From assembly GCF_030994125.1 (NCBI RefSeq), contig NZ_CP099917.1:3615589-3679588 (forward strand): a stretch of 64,000 nucleotides of DNA. Reading direction: 5' to 3'. The translations under genes were made by a program, and so were the position numbers. This document shows, piece after piece, positions 52,158 through 63,045 of the stretch; within the stretch, counting starts at the first letter, position 1, and the number at the start of each line of letters is the position of its first letter. The notes below the pieces were generated by a model. That model was given only the letters and a program-made list of their open reading frames with translations. It made no database searches and had not been told where the DNA came from. Source of the stretch: Pseudoalteromonas xiamenensis (lineage in GTDB: Bacteria; Pseudomonadota; Gammaproteobacteria; Enterobacterales; Alteromonadaceae).

Positions 52158-54593
52158 ATGAAAAAAATGTTACTCTCACTTGCAGTCACAGCAGCCCTCT
52201 CAGGATGTGGAGGCGGTGAAACCCTAGAAGAAATTAAAAATGAAACCCCGGTTATAAAGCCGTCTATAGCTGTAAAATTTGACCCTTCGGCGAGTGTTGT
52301 ATCCGTTCCAAATGATTTATTAATGAGTGGTACTAAAGATGGTACGCTCAATATGCCAGGTGAATTTAATTCCGCAGGTGAGGCCGTTGCGCGAGCCGCT
52401 TATGCAGACCCTCAAACTGCGTTAGGCGCGTTGGATGGTTGGTCTACACAATTACCTTATGTGATTGACCTCGCCGTCCCACAAGGTATGAGCTTGGATA
52501 CCACATCAGTTTCAATGCCTGGTTCAGTACGTATTTTTGAAATGACGATGGGTGCAAGCCAAACAGACGCGGATTGTTCTGCTGTCCCTGCTGGCATCGC
52601 GTGTAAGGTGGTTGGTGAATTAACCTTTGGTCAGGACTTCGTTACCAAAGCAAATAGCACCAATAATGGTGTGATGATCGTACCAATTAAGCCATTCAAA
52701 ACAAGCACGACTTATATAACGGTGCTGACAAATCAAATTAAAGATTCAGAAGGTCGCGGTATTTCTGCTTCTTCTACCTATACACTAGTGCGCCAAGATG
52801 CAGATCTTGTAACGCCTGCGCAAAAAAGTTTGCAAGCGGTTATTCGCAGTTACGAAAACGCACTTGAATCACAAGCTGGTGTGAGCAAATCTGAGGTGAT
52901 TTATACTGCCGCGATGACAACTCAATCCGCGGGCAATGTACTTGGTACCGTTAAAAAGTTATTAGCAGCAGGTCTGCAGCAAGGAAAAATGCCTACAATC
53001 TCCGTTCCAGAACAACCAACCCTATCGGTAGCAAATGTGTTTGCAGCTGGCGGTATGACGGATATTCCGGTGCCTTTTAGTGGTGTTCAATACATTAAAG
53101 GTAGCATGATGTTACCTATGTACAGCAGCAAGCCTCAGGCAACAGGTATTGATGCGTTAGCGGATACATACTGGCAAGGCATGTGTGACAGTGCTGTCAC
53201 TGTACTTGGTTTCAAAAACCAAGCACCAGAGTCTTTCCCTGAAGCTCCAATATCAGAATCAGATGCAATGTGCTCAGCGTTGAGCGGTGGTGCGTTGCGT
53301 GACTTGGGTATTGACCCAACGCGTCATTTGACTAAGTACAACAGTATTCCTAAAACTCAATGGATTGCCAATGTACCTGTTCAGATCACTAAACCAATGT
53401 CTGACTTACAAGTGCTAAATGCTGTTCGTGCTTCACTTGGTCTTCCTGCGATGTCAATGCCTGCAACGGGCTGGCCTGTTGTGATTTTACAACATGGTAT
53501 TACGTCAAAGAAAGAAGACATGCTTGCATTAACAGCTGCGCTGTCACTTCAAGGTTTTGCGACAGTAGCGATTGATCATCCAATGCATGGCGAGCGTGGC
53601 ATAGACGTTGATGGTGATGGTGTTGATGATTTTAATGCGAGTACAAAATCCGTATTGGCGTATATGAATTTGAGCAGTTTATTGGTAGCACGTGACAATC
53701 TACGTCAATCAGTCGCTGATTTGTTATCGCTTCGCTTAGGTGTGCATTCAATCGCACCAGTGCTTGGATTTAATACGCAAGATGTGAGTTTTGTCGGTCA
53801 CTCTTTAGGTTCAATCGTTGGTCCAAGTTTCCTTGCAAATGCAAATACACCATTAAACCCAGCAATCGATCCTTTATTTAAAATTAACACTGCGGCGCTT
53901 GCAAGCGGTGGTAGTGGAATCGCGGGCTTCTTATTGGAATCAGGTTCATTTGGTCCATTCATTCAAGCATCAGTGCTAACATCTGCGGGTAACTTAATTT
54001 CAAAAGACTTTAATGCTTATCTTCAAGAAGGAGCAGTAGCAAACTGTGCTGCTACACTACCAAATCAAGAAGCTTATTTAACGTGTGGCTATAAGTCTTA
54101 CGTAGCTGAAAAAACAGCGGCAGGCGATACTGCGACTTTATCTGGTATTAACTCATTGATGACGACATTTGTGTTTGCTGCTCAAACAGCACTAGATAGC
54201 GCGGATCCGATGAACTATGCAACAGCGTTAAAAGCGACGGGTACGCCAGTTTATATGAGCGTTGTGGTTGGTAATAGTGACGGCAATAAACCAGACACGG
54301 TTATCCCACCTACAACAGCAAATCCGTTAGCGGGTAGTTTACCACTTGCTGCGACGATGGGTTTACAAGACGTAACGACATCTCAGCCGTTAGGGGCTGC
54401 AGCAAGTTATGTTGTTCGTTTTTCTCAAGGACATCACAGTTCGATTCTAACGCCTGCATTTAATGCTGCGGCGGGTGGCACTGAGCTGGGTCATGCGAAA
54501 GCGAATCAAGAAATGCAATATCAAGTGTCAGCATATCTCGCATCGCGAGGACATATGTTGCCTATCCTTGATTCGTCGGTTATTGCAAACTAA
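52158..54593 (+). CDS. VolA/Pla-1/cef-family surface lipase lipoprotein
   Basis: An 811-residue predicted lipoprotein (lipobox LSGC with GGG after it). It has the alpha/beta hydrolase elbow GHSLG with nucleophile Ser549, preceded by QHGITSKKEDM and DHPMHGERG. VDGDGVDDF is a Ca-binding-like loop. The layout matches the Pla-1/cef extracellular lipases of marine bacteria, including Vibrio VolA, a surface lysophospholipase. It probably frees fatty acids for uptake. GGAG is the likely ribosome site. The gene is single, with its own terminator. Confidence 0.88.
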   Translation: MKKMLLSLAVTAALSGCGGGETLEEIKNETPVIKPSIAVKFDPSASVVSVPNDLLMSGTKDGTLNMPGEFNSAGEAVARAAYADPQTALGALDGWSTQLPYVIDLAVPQGMSLDTTSVSMPGSVRIFEMTMGASQTDADCSAVPAGIACKVVGELTFGQDFVTKANSTNNGVMIVPIKPFKTSTTYITVLTNQIKDSEGRGISASSTYTLVRQDADLVTPAQKSLQAVIRSYENALESQAGVSKSEVIYTAAMTTQSAGNVLGTVKKLLAAGLQQGKMPTISVPEQPTLSVANVFAAGGMTDIPVPFSGVQYIKGSMMLPMYSSKPQATGIDALADTYWQGMCDSAVTVLGFKNQAPESFPEAPISESDAMCSALSGGALRDLGIDPTRHLTKYNSIPKTQWIANVPVQITKPMSDLQVLNAVRASLGLPAMSMPATGWPVVILQHGITSKKEDMLALTAALSLQGFATVAIDHPMHGERGIDVDGDGVDDFNASTKSVLAYMNLSSLLVARDNLRQSVADLLSLRLGVHSIAPVLGFNTQDVSFVGHSLGSIVGPSFLANANTPLNPAIDPLFKINTAALASGGSGIAGFLLESGSFGPFIQASVLTSAGNLISKDFNAYLQEGAVANCAATLPNQEAYLTCGYKSYVAEKTAAGDTATLSGINSLMTTFVFAAQTALDSADPMNYATALKATGTPVYMSVVVGNSDGNKPDTVIPPTTANPLAGSLPLAATMGLQDVTTSQPLGAAASYVVRFSQGHHSSILTPAFNAAAGGTELGHAKANQEMQYQVSAYLASRGHMLPILDSSVIAN

Positions 54594-54610
54594 TCGACTT
54601 CTAAATTAAG

Positions 54611-54637
54611 AAAGCCACTTCCGAGTGGCTTTTTTTT
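54611..54637 (+). terminator. Terminator after the lipase gene
   Basis: AAAGCCACT (54611-54619), loop TCCG, AGTGGCTTT (54624-54632) and T run. Confidence 0.9.
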
Positions 54638-54678
54638 ATGGTCCAATAAAAGAAAATTGAAGTACGGAGAAGTGCAAA

Positions 54679-55674
54679 TTGGAATTTTTATTTGAATATG
54701 GATTATTTTTAGCCAAGGCGGTGACTGTGGTAGTCGCTGTCGGCGCGATTGTAGCGTTAATTGTTTCCGCAGGGGCAAAACCAACGAAGAAAGGTGTAAT
54801 CGAAATTACGGATCTTTCTCAGCAGGTTAAAGAAACTAAAGCGGACTTTCAGGCTCAAATCCTAGACAAAAAAGAGTTTAAAAAATGGCATAAAGAAAAC
54901 AAAAAAGAAGATACTAAAAAGCCTGAAAACACAACCTTCGTAATCGACTTTAAAGGCTCTCTGGATGCAAATGAGGTTCAGTCACTACGTGAAGAAGTCA
55001 CTGCGATATTGCACTTTGCCGATTCAACGAAGGACAAAGTACTACTTAATCTGGAAAGTGGTGGCGGTGTTGTGCATGGTTACGGACTCGCTGCATCACA
55101 GCTACAACGTATTAAAAGCGCAGGAATTCCGCTTACGATCGCAATAGACAAAGTTGCAGCGAGTGGTGGATATATGATGGCTTGTTTAGCTGATAAAATC
55201 GTTGCAGCTCCATTTGCCATTGTTGGTTCAATTGGGGTAATTGCACAAATTCCTAATTTTAATAAGTTATTGAAAAAGCATGATATAGACTATGAGCAAA
55301 TAACTGCAGGGGAATATAAACGCACGCTAACGCTGTTCGGCGAAAATACGGATAAAGGGCGTGAGAAATTTAAAGAAGAAATTGAACAAACTCATGGTTT
55401 GTTTAAGCAGTTTGTCACAGAAGCAAGGCCTAAAGTTGACATCGATAGAGTGGCAACAGGCGAACACTGGTTTGCTCGACAAGCCATTGAGTTAAATCTA
55501 GTTGATGAGCTTAAAACGAGTGATGAGCTAATTATACAGGCGACAAATGATAGTAAAGTACTTAAGGTTCAATTCAAGACGAGAAAGTCACTGCCTGAGC
55601 GCTTAGGAATGAGCATCGCAGTTACGCTTGATAAACTGTTTCAATCTGCGATGAGCCGATTTAAATATCAGTAA
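54679..55674 (+). CDS. sohB: Signal peptide peptidase-like serine protease SohB
   Basis: A 331-residue S49 protease with an N-terminal membrane helix (about 8-30: LAKAVTVVVAVGAIVALIV). Catalytic Ser162 lies in VAASGGYMMA and Lys214 in GEYKRTLT, the Ser-Lys dyad. It is colinear with E. coli SohB (349), whose first residues MELLSEYGLFLAK match MEFLFEYGLFLAK here, so the TTG at 54679 is the true start; GGAGA lies eight bases upstream. It acts at the inner membrane. Confidence 0.93.
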   Translation: MEFLFEYGLFLAKAVTVVVAVGAIVALIVSAGAKPTKKGVIEITDLSQQVKETKADFQAQILDKKEFKKWHKENKKEDTKKPENTTFVIDFKGSLDANEVQSLREEVTAILHFADSTKDKVLLNLESGGGVVHGYGLAASQLQRIKSAGIPLTIAIDKVAASGGYMMACLADKIVAAPFAIVGSIGVIAQIPNFNKLLKKHDIDYEQITAGEYKRTLTLFGENTDKGREKFKEEIEQTHGLFKQFVTEARPKVDIDRVATGEHWFARQAIELNLVDELKTSDELIIQATNDSKVLKVQFKTRKSLPERLGMSIAVTLDKLFQSAMSRFKYQ

Positions 55675-55697
55675 ATTTTTTGTTACTGATTAAATAT

Positions 55698-55726
55698 AAA
55701 AAGGCCGTCATGAACGGCCTTTTTTA
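55698..55726. terminator. Terminator between sohB and symporter
   Basis: GGCCGT (55703-55708), loop CATGA, ACGGCC (55714-55719), with A-rich and T-rich flanks. It probably serves both convergent genes. Confidence 0.9.
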
Positions 55727-55745
55727 TTTAATCTTTTGGTGAAAC

Positions 55746-57074
55746 CTAAAATTTTGGTGGGTAGTCTTCCAATTGCTTTGCCGCTTCGGGATCGTTAAAT
55801 GTATCAACGTTAAGTTCACCTTCGGACTTCGCAACGACACACGTAACCATACAGTCTCCGGTAATGTTTACCGCAGTACGTGTCATATCAAGCAATCGGT
55901 CAACACCGATGATAATGGCAATGCCTTCAACAGGAAGACCTACTTGGTTGAGCACCATCGCAAGCATTATAAGGCCAACACCCGGTACGCCAGCGGTACC
56001 AACTGATGCCAGAGTCGCGGTCACGATTACCATTAAGTAATCTTGAATAGTAAGATCAATTCCGTAGACCTGTGCAATGAATACCGTTGCAACACCCTGC
56101 ATGATTGCCGTGCCATCCATATTAATGGTCGCACCAAGTGGAATAGTAAAAGAAGCGACAGAGTTCTTCGCACCTAGTTTCTTTGTTGCCGTTTCAAGCG
56201 TAACGGGCATAGTTGCACTTGAGCTTGATGTACTAAATGCAAACATACAAGCGTCTTCCATTTTCTTTAGGAATATTAAAGGATTGAGACCTGTAAGTAT
56301 TTTTAGAATTAAAGAGTAATTTACAAATGCATGGAAAAGAAGGGCTGCAACAACGACGCAAAAGTATTTAGCTAAGCTTTTAATAATTGATATTTCGATA
56401 GTCGTAAATAACTTAGCCATTAAACAGAAGACGCCATAAGGCGCCAAATTCATCAAAATTGTAACTAGCTTGAGAACGACGTTATTCAAATCATCGAAGA
56501 GCACCGCGACACGCTTTCCTGATTCACCACTCAACGCCATTGCGATGCCGAAAAGTAACGCAAATACGATTACTTGCAGCATATTACCAGATGCCATTGC
56601 ATCAATAGGGTTGGTCGGAAACATACCAATAATAACATCAACTAGACTTGGCGCTTGTTTTGCTTCATAGCTCGCATCAGTCGGAATAGTGACGCCTTCA
56701 CCTGGCGCAACAATCAGCGCAAAACTGATGGCAACAGTGATAGCAATAGCGGTAGTGACCAGATAGAGGAACAGTGATTTTCCGCCCAGTCGTCCTAGTT
56801 TTTTAGGATCACTTAAACTACATGTACCGCACACTAGAGAGATAAAAACGAGTGGCACGACGAGCATTTTTAAGCTGGCAATAAAAATTTGACCACCAAT
56901 ATTAAATAAACCATCAACAAAAAAGTTTTTAACGGGAAAATCAAAAAGGCCAAGGGGGATAACAATATCTTGTTGATCTCCAAGAATAAATTGGAGGCTA
57001 AGACCGATAAGTATACCGAGTAGCATACCTATTAGAATTTTTGTCGTTAAACTTATTGTTTTCAAATTGGACAT
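55746..57074 (-). CDS. Dicarboxylate/amino acid:cation symporter (SDF family)
   Basis: A 442-residue inner-membrane transporter of the GltP/DctA type. It has the substrate-binding hairpin FSTSSSSATMPVTLE and TINMDGTAIMQGVATVFIAQ, plus GVPGVGLIMLAMVL and NITGD in helix 8. It couples cations to uptake of glutamate, aspartate, serine or C4 dicarboxylates; NITGD with Asp suggests amino acids or dicarboxylates but does not settle it. Confidence 0.92.
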   Translation of the reverse strand: MSNLKTISLTTKILIGMLLGILIGLSLQFILGDQQDIVIPLGLFDFPVKNFFVDGLFNIGGQIFIASLKMLVVPLVFISLVCGTCSLSDPKKLGRLGGKSLFLYLVTTAIAITVAISFALIVAPGEGVTIPTDASYEAKQAPSLVDVIIGMFPTNPIDAMASGNMLQVIVFALLFGIAMALSGESGKRVAVLFDDLNNVVLKLVTILMNLAPYGVFCLMAKLFTTIEISIIKSLAKYFCVVVAALLFHAFVNYSLILKILTGLNPLIFLKKMEDACMFAFSTSSSSATMPVTLETATKKLGAKNSVASFTIPLGATINMDGTAIMQGVATVFIAQVYGIDLTIQDYLMVIVTATLASVGTAGVPGVGLIMLAMVLNQVGLPVEGIAIIIGVDRLLDMTRTAVNITGDCMVTCVVAKSEGELNVDTFNDPEAAKQLEDYPPKF

Positions 57075-57238
57075 AATTCGTACTAGTTATTCTTTAAAAT
57101 CCGTATAGCCTACCAGTCTCGACAAATTTATACAGAAAAAAACGACAATTTCTTAATAAAAAATTGTGATTTTCGAATCCGTTATAGGTTAACATTGGTT
57201 AATTAAAATAACACGATTGACACTAGGGAGAGGGTTGA

Positions 57239-60070
57239 ATGCCTTTAATTCGCTGGTTTTTATTACTAACTCTGAGTTTGCTGTTAACGGCGTGTGGTGG
57301 TGGTGGAACCATTACCAAAGACACCGGAACGGATACATTAAACCAATATACATTGACACTTTCTCTTGTGGATAAAAGTGGTCTTCCTTTTAGTGACACA
57401 AACCCGGTCAGTTCGACTAATCCCGGTACTATCCAAGCAACGCTCAAACGAAACGGGTCACCTCTTGGGAAGCAACTTGTTTCATTTAGCACTGAGTTTG
57501 CAGGTGAAATTAGACCTGTTTCTGGTATTGCGGAAACAAATGACTCAGGAATTGCCACTGCAACTCTCGCAAGTGGTGCCGTAAAAGGTGCCGGTAAATT
57601 AATAGCGACTTACACTCCTGTTGGTGACAATGAGGTTTCAGCGAACCTCACATTTACGACAATTGGCGACGATGCGCCAACCCAATCAAATGCTTATCAA
57701 CTAACATTAAGACTACTTCAAAATTGTAATGATGGATGGGATGCAAATCGCAGCGCGTTCAAACTAGATCCTACTGATCCGTCAACGGGCTGTAGGATTG
57801 TTAACAATCTAGACTCTACGGTTTTGACTGATGTTTATATTGACCTTGTTTCAAGCCAATCTCAGGTTGGACTTGCAAACCAAATCGTTACTCTAGAAAC
57901 CGATTTAGGGAGCATTTTACCGCAAAGTGGCCGCGTGTTAACGGATGCTTTTGGTGTTGGCCTAGTTAAGTTACAACCAGACAACAGTGGCGGGGCGGGT
58001 ACCATTTCTGCCAAGTATGACACGGCTGAAGGTATCGTAAACTTTTCGTTCGGTACGGCAGACTTGGTTCTTACTATCGACAATGGTTTGAAAACGAATT
58101 CAAATGGCACCGTAGTGCCATTGAAAGCAGGTGGAAGTACAATTGTATCCGTAACGCTTAAAAACAAATCGGGTGATTTGTATACCCTGCCAACAGACGT
58201 ACAGTTTGCATCTACCTGTGCGGCGCAAGACAAAGCTGTGCTAGATGCAACAGTTAAATCTTCGGCCGGTATAGCCACGGCAACTTACCGTGCGTCGGGT
58301 TGTGACATCGTCGATCCCGTTGTTGTGTCCGTTGAAACGGGTGGAAGAAACTTCAGTGGTGTGACCCAAATTCCAGTTGAAAATGCCGCAGTACAGTCAA
58401 TCCGATTTGTAAAAGCTGATCCTGAATTCATCGCTTTACCACCAGGTGAGGGAGGCGTGCCGACTCAGTCTCAGGTGAGTTTCAAACTTATTGATGAAGA
58501 TGGAAATCCAGTTCGTCAAGAGAGAATTGATTTTAAATTTGCAGACAGCACAGGCAAAGCAGGTTTAACTCAAACTTCGGCGAGTACAGACAATAATGGC
58601 TTGGTTCAGACAGTCGTAACGTCTGGGGTAGTTCCTGGGCCACTTGTTGTGGAAGCTTGCCACATTCCAAAATCGATTCTTTCGCAACTCGGTGAGAATG
58701 ACGATGCAACGTGTTGGCAAGAGTTTTTTGATCGCTGTACCGATTCAGATACATCTAATAATGCAGGTTGCCCTTCGGGTGAAATCAAGTTAGTGCCAGT
58801 GGCTGAGCAAGTCTCGTCAGTTTCGTCAAAATTGACGCTTAGCTCAGGCGTTACGGATCAAAATAGTTTTGATGCGAGTCCAACTACATTCAATACGAAC
58901 TCTCTGAATTACAACGGTGTAACCACAAATATTTCAATTTACTTTGGCGACCAATTTAATCATTTAAGTGGTGATGGAGTAGTAGCAACCGTATACGCAG
59001 AAGCTGGCGTAGTAGGTAAAATTGATGGTGAACAAGGAACCCCGACCTTTGAGTGTCAGACAACGGACGCTGTTTGTAATTTAACTTGGCGTAGCCAAGG
59101 TGAACGCCCATTCAGTGCATCGAAGTGGAAAAATAAAATCTCTGACGTTTGTGATCCATACTTTGGCATAGCTGCACCGTGCATAGGTGGTTTGCCGCAA
59201 ACGATTGTCGAAGCTGGTGTAACGCGCAAAGTTATTCCCGCAGGTCGAGTGTCAGTGCTTGTGACCGCGAAAGGTCAAGAAACGTTCGTTGATAAACCAT
59301 CGAGTGGCGGGGTCACACGAACAAATGGCCTATTTGATGAGGGTGAATATTTCCCTGCATTTGACCTTCCAGAGGCATTTAACGACTATAACGAAGATGG
59401 CAAGTTTAGCAGTCAGGACTGCGGAGGAAGTGAAACGACAGGTCCATGTTCACCAGCGGGTAGTGATGGTGGTCATGACGAAATTTTTATAGATAGAAAT
59501 AGTAATGGCGCGCACGATCCAGCCGATGGAAAATACAATGGCCTTCTTTGCAGTGCTGAAGCTTTGGCGAAAGGCGCATGTACTCGTGAACTCATTGATG
59601 TTCGTAGACAATTTGAACTGGTGATGTCGGGAGATATTCCTTACGTACGTTTCGCGGTGAGTTCTAGTGGTAATTCTTCCTGTTCGAGTGTTGCAGGTTT
59701 GGTACTAGAAAGTTCAAATGATGCTGCGTATTGTGACGTGAAAAGTATCGATTTGTCTTTAACTGGTGGTACGACCGGTGCTACTGTGTATATTTTCTTC
59801 TCAGATATTAATAACAATCCGCTGCCAGCAGGTACAGAAGTATCATTGTCTGCAAGCAATGGCGATTTTGAAGTGACGACCTTGAGTGATCTTGTACCAA
59901 ATACGAATAGTCGGACAACACAGTATGCGGTTGCAACAATTACTCGAGAAAGTGAGGGCAATTCGGACTTCTCAGGAGCGCTTAGTATTCGATTCGAGAT
60001 CCCTTCACCTGTTGAAGGTGGTGAATCAACAACAGTTAGCTTCGGTATTCCAGTACTGGATGATAGATAA
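57239..60070 (+). CDS. Large lipoprotein with Ig-like (Big_1) repeats
   Basis: A 943-residue surface lipoprotein. Lipobox LTAC is followed by GGGG. Several bacterial Ig-like domains are suggested by recurring patterns G-x-A-x-A-T-L/Y-x-S-G and D-x-x-G (for example ETNDSGIATATLASG, ATVKSSAGIATATYRASG and STDNNGLVQTVVTSG). Many cysteines occur in the middle part. Between about residues 690 and 770, DYNEDGKFSSQD and DRNSNGAHDPADG look like Ca-binding loops. It may be an adhesin or invasin-like protein. AGGGAGAGG precedes the ATG. Position before topA gives no function. Confidence 0.75.
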   Translation: MPLIRWFLLLTLSLLLTACGGGGTITKDTGTDTLNQYTLTLSLVDKSGLPFSDTNPVSSTNPGTIQATLKRNGSPLGKQLVSFSTEFAGEIRPVSGIAETNDSGIATATLASGAVKGAGKLIATYTPVGDNEVSANLTFTTIGDDAPTQSNAYQLTLRLLQNCNDGWDANRSAFKLDPTDPSTGCRIVNNLDSTVLTDVYIDLVSSQSQVGLANQIVTLETDLGSILPQSGRVLTDAFGVGLVKLQPDNSGGAGTISAKYDTAEGIVNFSFGTADLVLTIDNGLKTNSNGTVVPLKAGGSTIVSVTLKNKSGDLYTLPTDVQFASTCAAQDKAVLDATVKSSAGIATATYRASGCDIVDPVVVSVETGGRNFSGVTQIPVENAAVQSIRFVKADPEFIALPPGEGGVPTQSQVSFKLIDEDGNPVRQERIDFKFADSTGKAGLTQTSASTDNNGLVQTVVTSGVVPGPLVVEACHIPKSILSQLGENDDATCWQEFFDRCTDSDTSNNAGCPSGEIKLVPVAEQVSSVSSKLTLSSGVTDQNSFDASPTTFNTNSLNYNGVTTNISIYFGDQFNHLSGDGVVATVYAEAGVVGKIDGEQGTPTFECQTTDAVCNLTWRSQGERPFSASKWKNKISDVCDPYFGIAAPCIGGLPQTIVEAGVTRKVIPAGRVSVLVTAKGQETFVDKPSSGGVTRTNGLFDEGEYFPAFDLPEAFNDYNEDGKFSSQDCGGSETTGPCSPAGSDGGHDEIFIDRNSNGAHDPADGKYNGLLCSAEALAKGACTRELIDVRRQFELVMSGDIPYVRFAVSSSGNSSCSSVAGLVLESSNDAAYCDVKSIDLSLTGGTTGATVYIFFSDINNNPLPAGTEVSLSASNGDFEVTTLSDLVPNTNSRTTQYAVATITRESEGNSDFSGALSIRFEIPSPVEGGESTTVSFGIPVLDDR

Positions 60071-60092
60071 TCAAAACTGTTGCTTATGTTAG

Positions 60093-60120
60093 AAAGCCAA
60101 CTGTCGAGGTTGGCTTTTTT
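60093..60120 (+). terminator. Terminator after the Ig-like lipoprotein
   Basis: AAAGCCAAC (60093-60101), 7-base loop, GTTGGCTTT (60109-60117), then T to 60120. Confidence 0.9.
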
Positions 60121-60325
60121 GTTTCAATTTCGCTATAGTCCCGCGCTTTCACTTGAATGTCACTGAATTGCACAAATATAAAACAAAAGTTGTGCATTAA
60201 TTCGGTTATCGTCTAAAAGATTGTATTTAAAGCTTGTAACAATAGGTGATTGTAGATATACCTATAAATATTAACCGCTCGGACTCGAGCGCAACTACAT
60301 GAATTGGGATATAAAATAAGCAACC

Positions 60326-62974
60326 ATGGGCAGATCGCTAGTAATCGTAGAGTCACCAGCAAAGGCTAAAACCATCAATAAATATCTAGGCAAAGACTTT
60401 ATTGTGAAGTCCAGTGTTGGGCATATTCGCGACTTGCCAACGTCAGGCTCAGGTAAGTCAAAAGGTGGTAGTGCAACAAAAAGCGCAGCTGAAGTGCGCA
60501 AGATGTCACCTGAAGAAAAAGCGGAATATAAAAAGAAAAAAGATTACGTGAATCTTGTTGCGCGCATGGGCATCGACCCTGAGAAAGGGTGGGAACCCCA
60601 TTACGAAGTGCTGCCAGGCAAAGAGAAAGTCGTTCAAGAACTGAAAAAACTGGCTGAAGATGCAGACCAAGTTTATCTCGCAACCGATTTGGACCGCGAG
60701 GGGGAAGCAATTGCGTGGCATTTACAGCAAATCATTGGCGGGGAAGATACCAAATACCGTCGAGTGGTATTCAACGAGATTACCAAAAATGCAATTACGC
60801 AGGCCTTCGAACACCCAGGCGATGTCAATACCGATATGGTTAATGCCCAGCAGGCTCGTCGGTTCTTAGATCGTGTTGTTGGTTTTATGGTATCGCCTCT
60901 TTTGTGGCAAAAAGTCGCGCGAGGACTGTCAGCCGGCCGCGTTCAATCGGTAGCCGTTAAATTATTGGTCGAGCGAGAGCGTGAAATTAAGGCGTTCATA
61001 CCTGAAGAGTTTTGGGATGTTCACGCAAACGTTCAATCGAGTTCCGATGATATCCGACTAGAAGTAACAAAATACCAAAGTAAAGCGTTCAAGCCAGTAA
61101 ATGAAGCGCAAGCAATGGAAGCGGTCAACCGTCTGAAAGGTTCAGCGTTTACTGTAGCGGAAGTGGAAGAAAAGCCAAGTAAGAGTAAACCTTCAGCGCC
61201 GTTTATTACATCAACGATGCAGCAGGCTGCGAGTACGCGTTTAGGATATGGCGTTAAGAAGACCATGATGCTAGCGCAGCGTCTTTACGAAGCAGGTTTC
61301 ATCACGTACATGCGTACAGACTCAACCAACTTGTCTGGAGAGGCGGTAAGCATGTGCCGCGATTATATTGCCAATGAATTTGGTGATAAATATTTGCCAA
61401 ACGAACCTGTTCGCTATAGTTCCAAAGATGGCGCACAAGAGGCTCACGAAGCTATTCGACCATCTAACGTTGCGATTTTGTCAGGGCATCTTGATGGCGT
61501 TGAAGCAGATGCGAAGAAGTTATATGAGCTGATTTGGCGTCAGTTTGTTGCGTGTCAAATGATGCCTGCTGAATACGATTTAACCACATTGACCGTTGCA
61601 GCAGCCGATTACACGTTGAAAGCAAAAGGTCGCGTGCTTCGATTTGATGGTTGGACTCGTGTTCAACCGGCTCTTCGAAAGAAAAATGATGAAGAACAAG
61701 CTCTGCCCGCGGTTTCCGTTGGTCAAACACTCAACCTGATTGAACTTGAACCGAAGCAACATTTTACGAAACCGCCTGCACGCTTCAGTGAAGCGAGTTT
61801 GGTAAAAGAATTAGAGAAGCGTGGGATTGGGCGTCCATCGACGTATGCATCGATTATTTCAACCATTCAAGAGCGTGGCTACGTTCGTGTCGAAAACCGC
61901 CGTTTTTATGCTGAAAAGATGGGCGAAATCGTAACAGACCGTCTAATCGAAAATTTTGATGAACTGATGGACTACGATTTCACCGCAAAAATGGAAGGTC
62001 GCCTTGATGATATCGCAGAAGGTGAGCTGGTTTGGACAAATGTTTTAGACAGCTTCTACGCTGATTTTTCTACACAATTGAACAAAGCTCAATTGGAAGA
62101 AGACGAAGGTGGTATGCGTCAAAATGTCATGGTTGAAACCGACATCGATTGTCCTACCTGTGGTAGGAAAATGGGTATTCGTACGGCATCAACGGGAGTG
62201 TTTTTAGGATGTACAGGCTATAATTTACCTCCAAAAGAACGTTGTACGACCACAATGAACTTAGTGCCAGGTACGGAAGCTGTTGTTGCGTCATCCGAGG
62301 AGGAATCAGAAGAGCAGGAAACGTTGTCATTAATGCAAATGAAACGTTGTCCTATATGCGAAACAGCGATGGATTCTTACCTAATTGACGAAAACCGTAA
62401 ACTACATGTTTGTGGTAATAACCCAGGCTGTAAAGGTTATTTAGTCGAAGAGGGTAGCTTTAGAATTAAAGGCTACGACGGCCCAACAATCGAGTGCGAC
62501 AAATGTAGTTCTGAAATGCAGTTGAAGTCGGGGCGATTTGGTAAGTACTTTGGGTGTACAAATGCGGAGTGTAAAAATACGCGTAAGCTTCTGAAAAATG
62601 GTGAAGCAGCACCACCGAAGGAAGATCCGGTACATTTACCCGAGTTGCCTTGTGAAAAATCAGATGCCTATTTTGTTTTAAGAGATGGTGCCTCTGGTAT
62701 CTTCTTAGCGGCTCATAATTTCCCTAAGTCACGGGAAACTCGAGCGCCAAAAGTATCAGAATTGGTTCGCTTCAAAGAGCGTTTATCGCCAAAGTTTGTT
62801 TACCTGACTGAAGCGCCTGTGACGGATGATGATGGTAATGAAAGTATTGTTCGTTATTCACGTAAATCAAAGACTCAGTATGTGATGACCGAAGTTGATG
62901 GCAAAGCGACTGGTTGGAAGGCGACTTACGAAAATGGTAAATGGGTTGAAGATAAACCCGCCAAGAAGAAATAA
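60326..62974 (+). CDS. topA: DNA topoisomerase I
   Basis: An 882-residue type IA topoisomerase (E. coli 865). The Toprim domain has [10 protein letters not shown] and [12 protein letters not shown] (121-132). The active-site tyrosine is Tyr328 in [10 protein letters not shown]. Three C-terminal zinc-ribbon modules are seen: [22 protein letters not shown] and [11 protein letters not shown]. It relaxes negative supercoils. The ribosome site is weak. Single gene with its own terminator. Confidence 0.96.
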   Translation: MGRSLVIVESPAKAKTINKYLGKDFIVKSSVGHIRDLPTSGSGKSKGGSATKSAAEVRKMSPEEKAEYKKKKDYVNLVARMGIDPEKGWEPHYEVLPGKEKVVQELKKLAEDADQVYLATDLDREGEAIAWHLQQIIGGEDTKYRRVVFNEITKNAITQAFEHPGDVNTDMVNAQQARRFLDRVVGFMVSPLLWQKVARGLSAGRVQSVAVKLLVEREREIKAFIPEEFWDVHANVQSSSDDIRLEVTKYQSKAFKPVNEAQAMEAVNRLKGSAFTVAEVEEKPSKSKPSAPFITSTMQQAASTRLGYGVKKTMMLAQRLYEAGFITYMRTDSTNLSGEAVSMCRDYIANEFGDKYLPNEPVRYSSKDGAQEAHEAIRPSNVAILSGHLDGVEADAKKLYELIWRQFVACQMMPAEYDLTTLTVAAADYTLKAKGRVLRFDGWTRVQPALRKKNDEEQALPAVSVGQTLNLIELEPKQHFTKPPARFSEASLVKELEKRGIGRPSTYASIISTIQERGYVRVENRRFYAEKMGEIVTDRLIENFDELMDYDFTAKMEGRLDDIAEGELVWTNVLDSFYADFSTQLNKAQLEEDEGGMRQNVMVETDIDCPTCGRKMGIRTASTGVFLGCTGYNLPPKERCTTTMNLVPGTEAVVASSEEESEEQETLSLMQMKRCPICETAMDSYLIDENRKLHVCGNNPGCKGYLVEEGSFRIKGYDGPTIECDKCSSEMQLKSGRFGKYFGCTNAECKNTRKLLKNGEAAPPKEDPVHLPELPCEKSDAYFVLRDGASGIFLAAHNFPKSRETRAPKVSELVRFKERLSPKFVYLTEAPVTDDDGNESIVRYSRKSKTQYVMTEVDGKATGWKATYENGKWVEDKPAKKK

Positions 62975-62980
62975 AAAAGA

Positions 62981-63006
62981 AAGGCCACAGTTGTGGCCTT
63001 TTTTTT
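62981..63006 (+). terminator. Terminator after topA
   Basis: AAGGCCACA (62981-62989), loop GT, TGTGGCCTT (62992-63000), then T run to 63006. Confidence 0.92.
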
Positions 63007-63045
63007 ATTGTCTTTTTAATTAGGTTTTTTGCAAAGCTAACTCGA

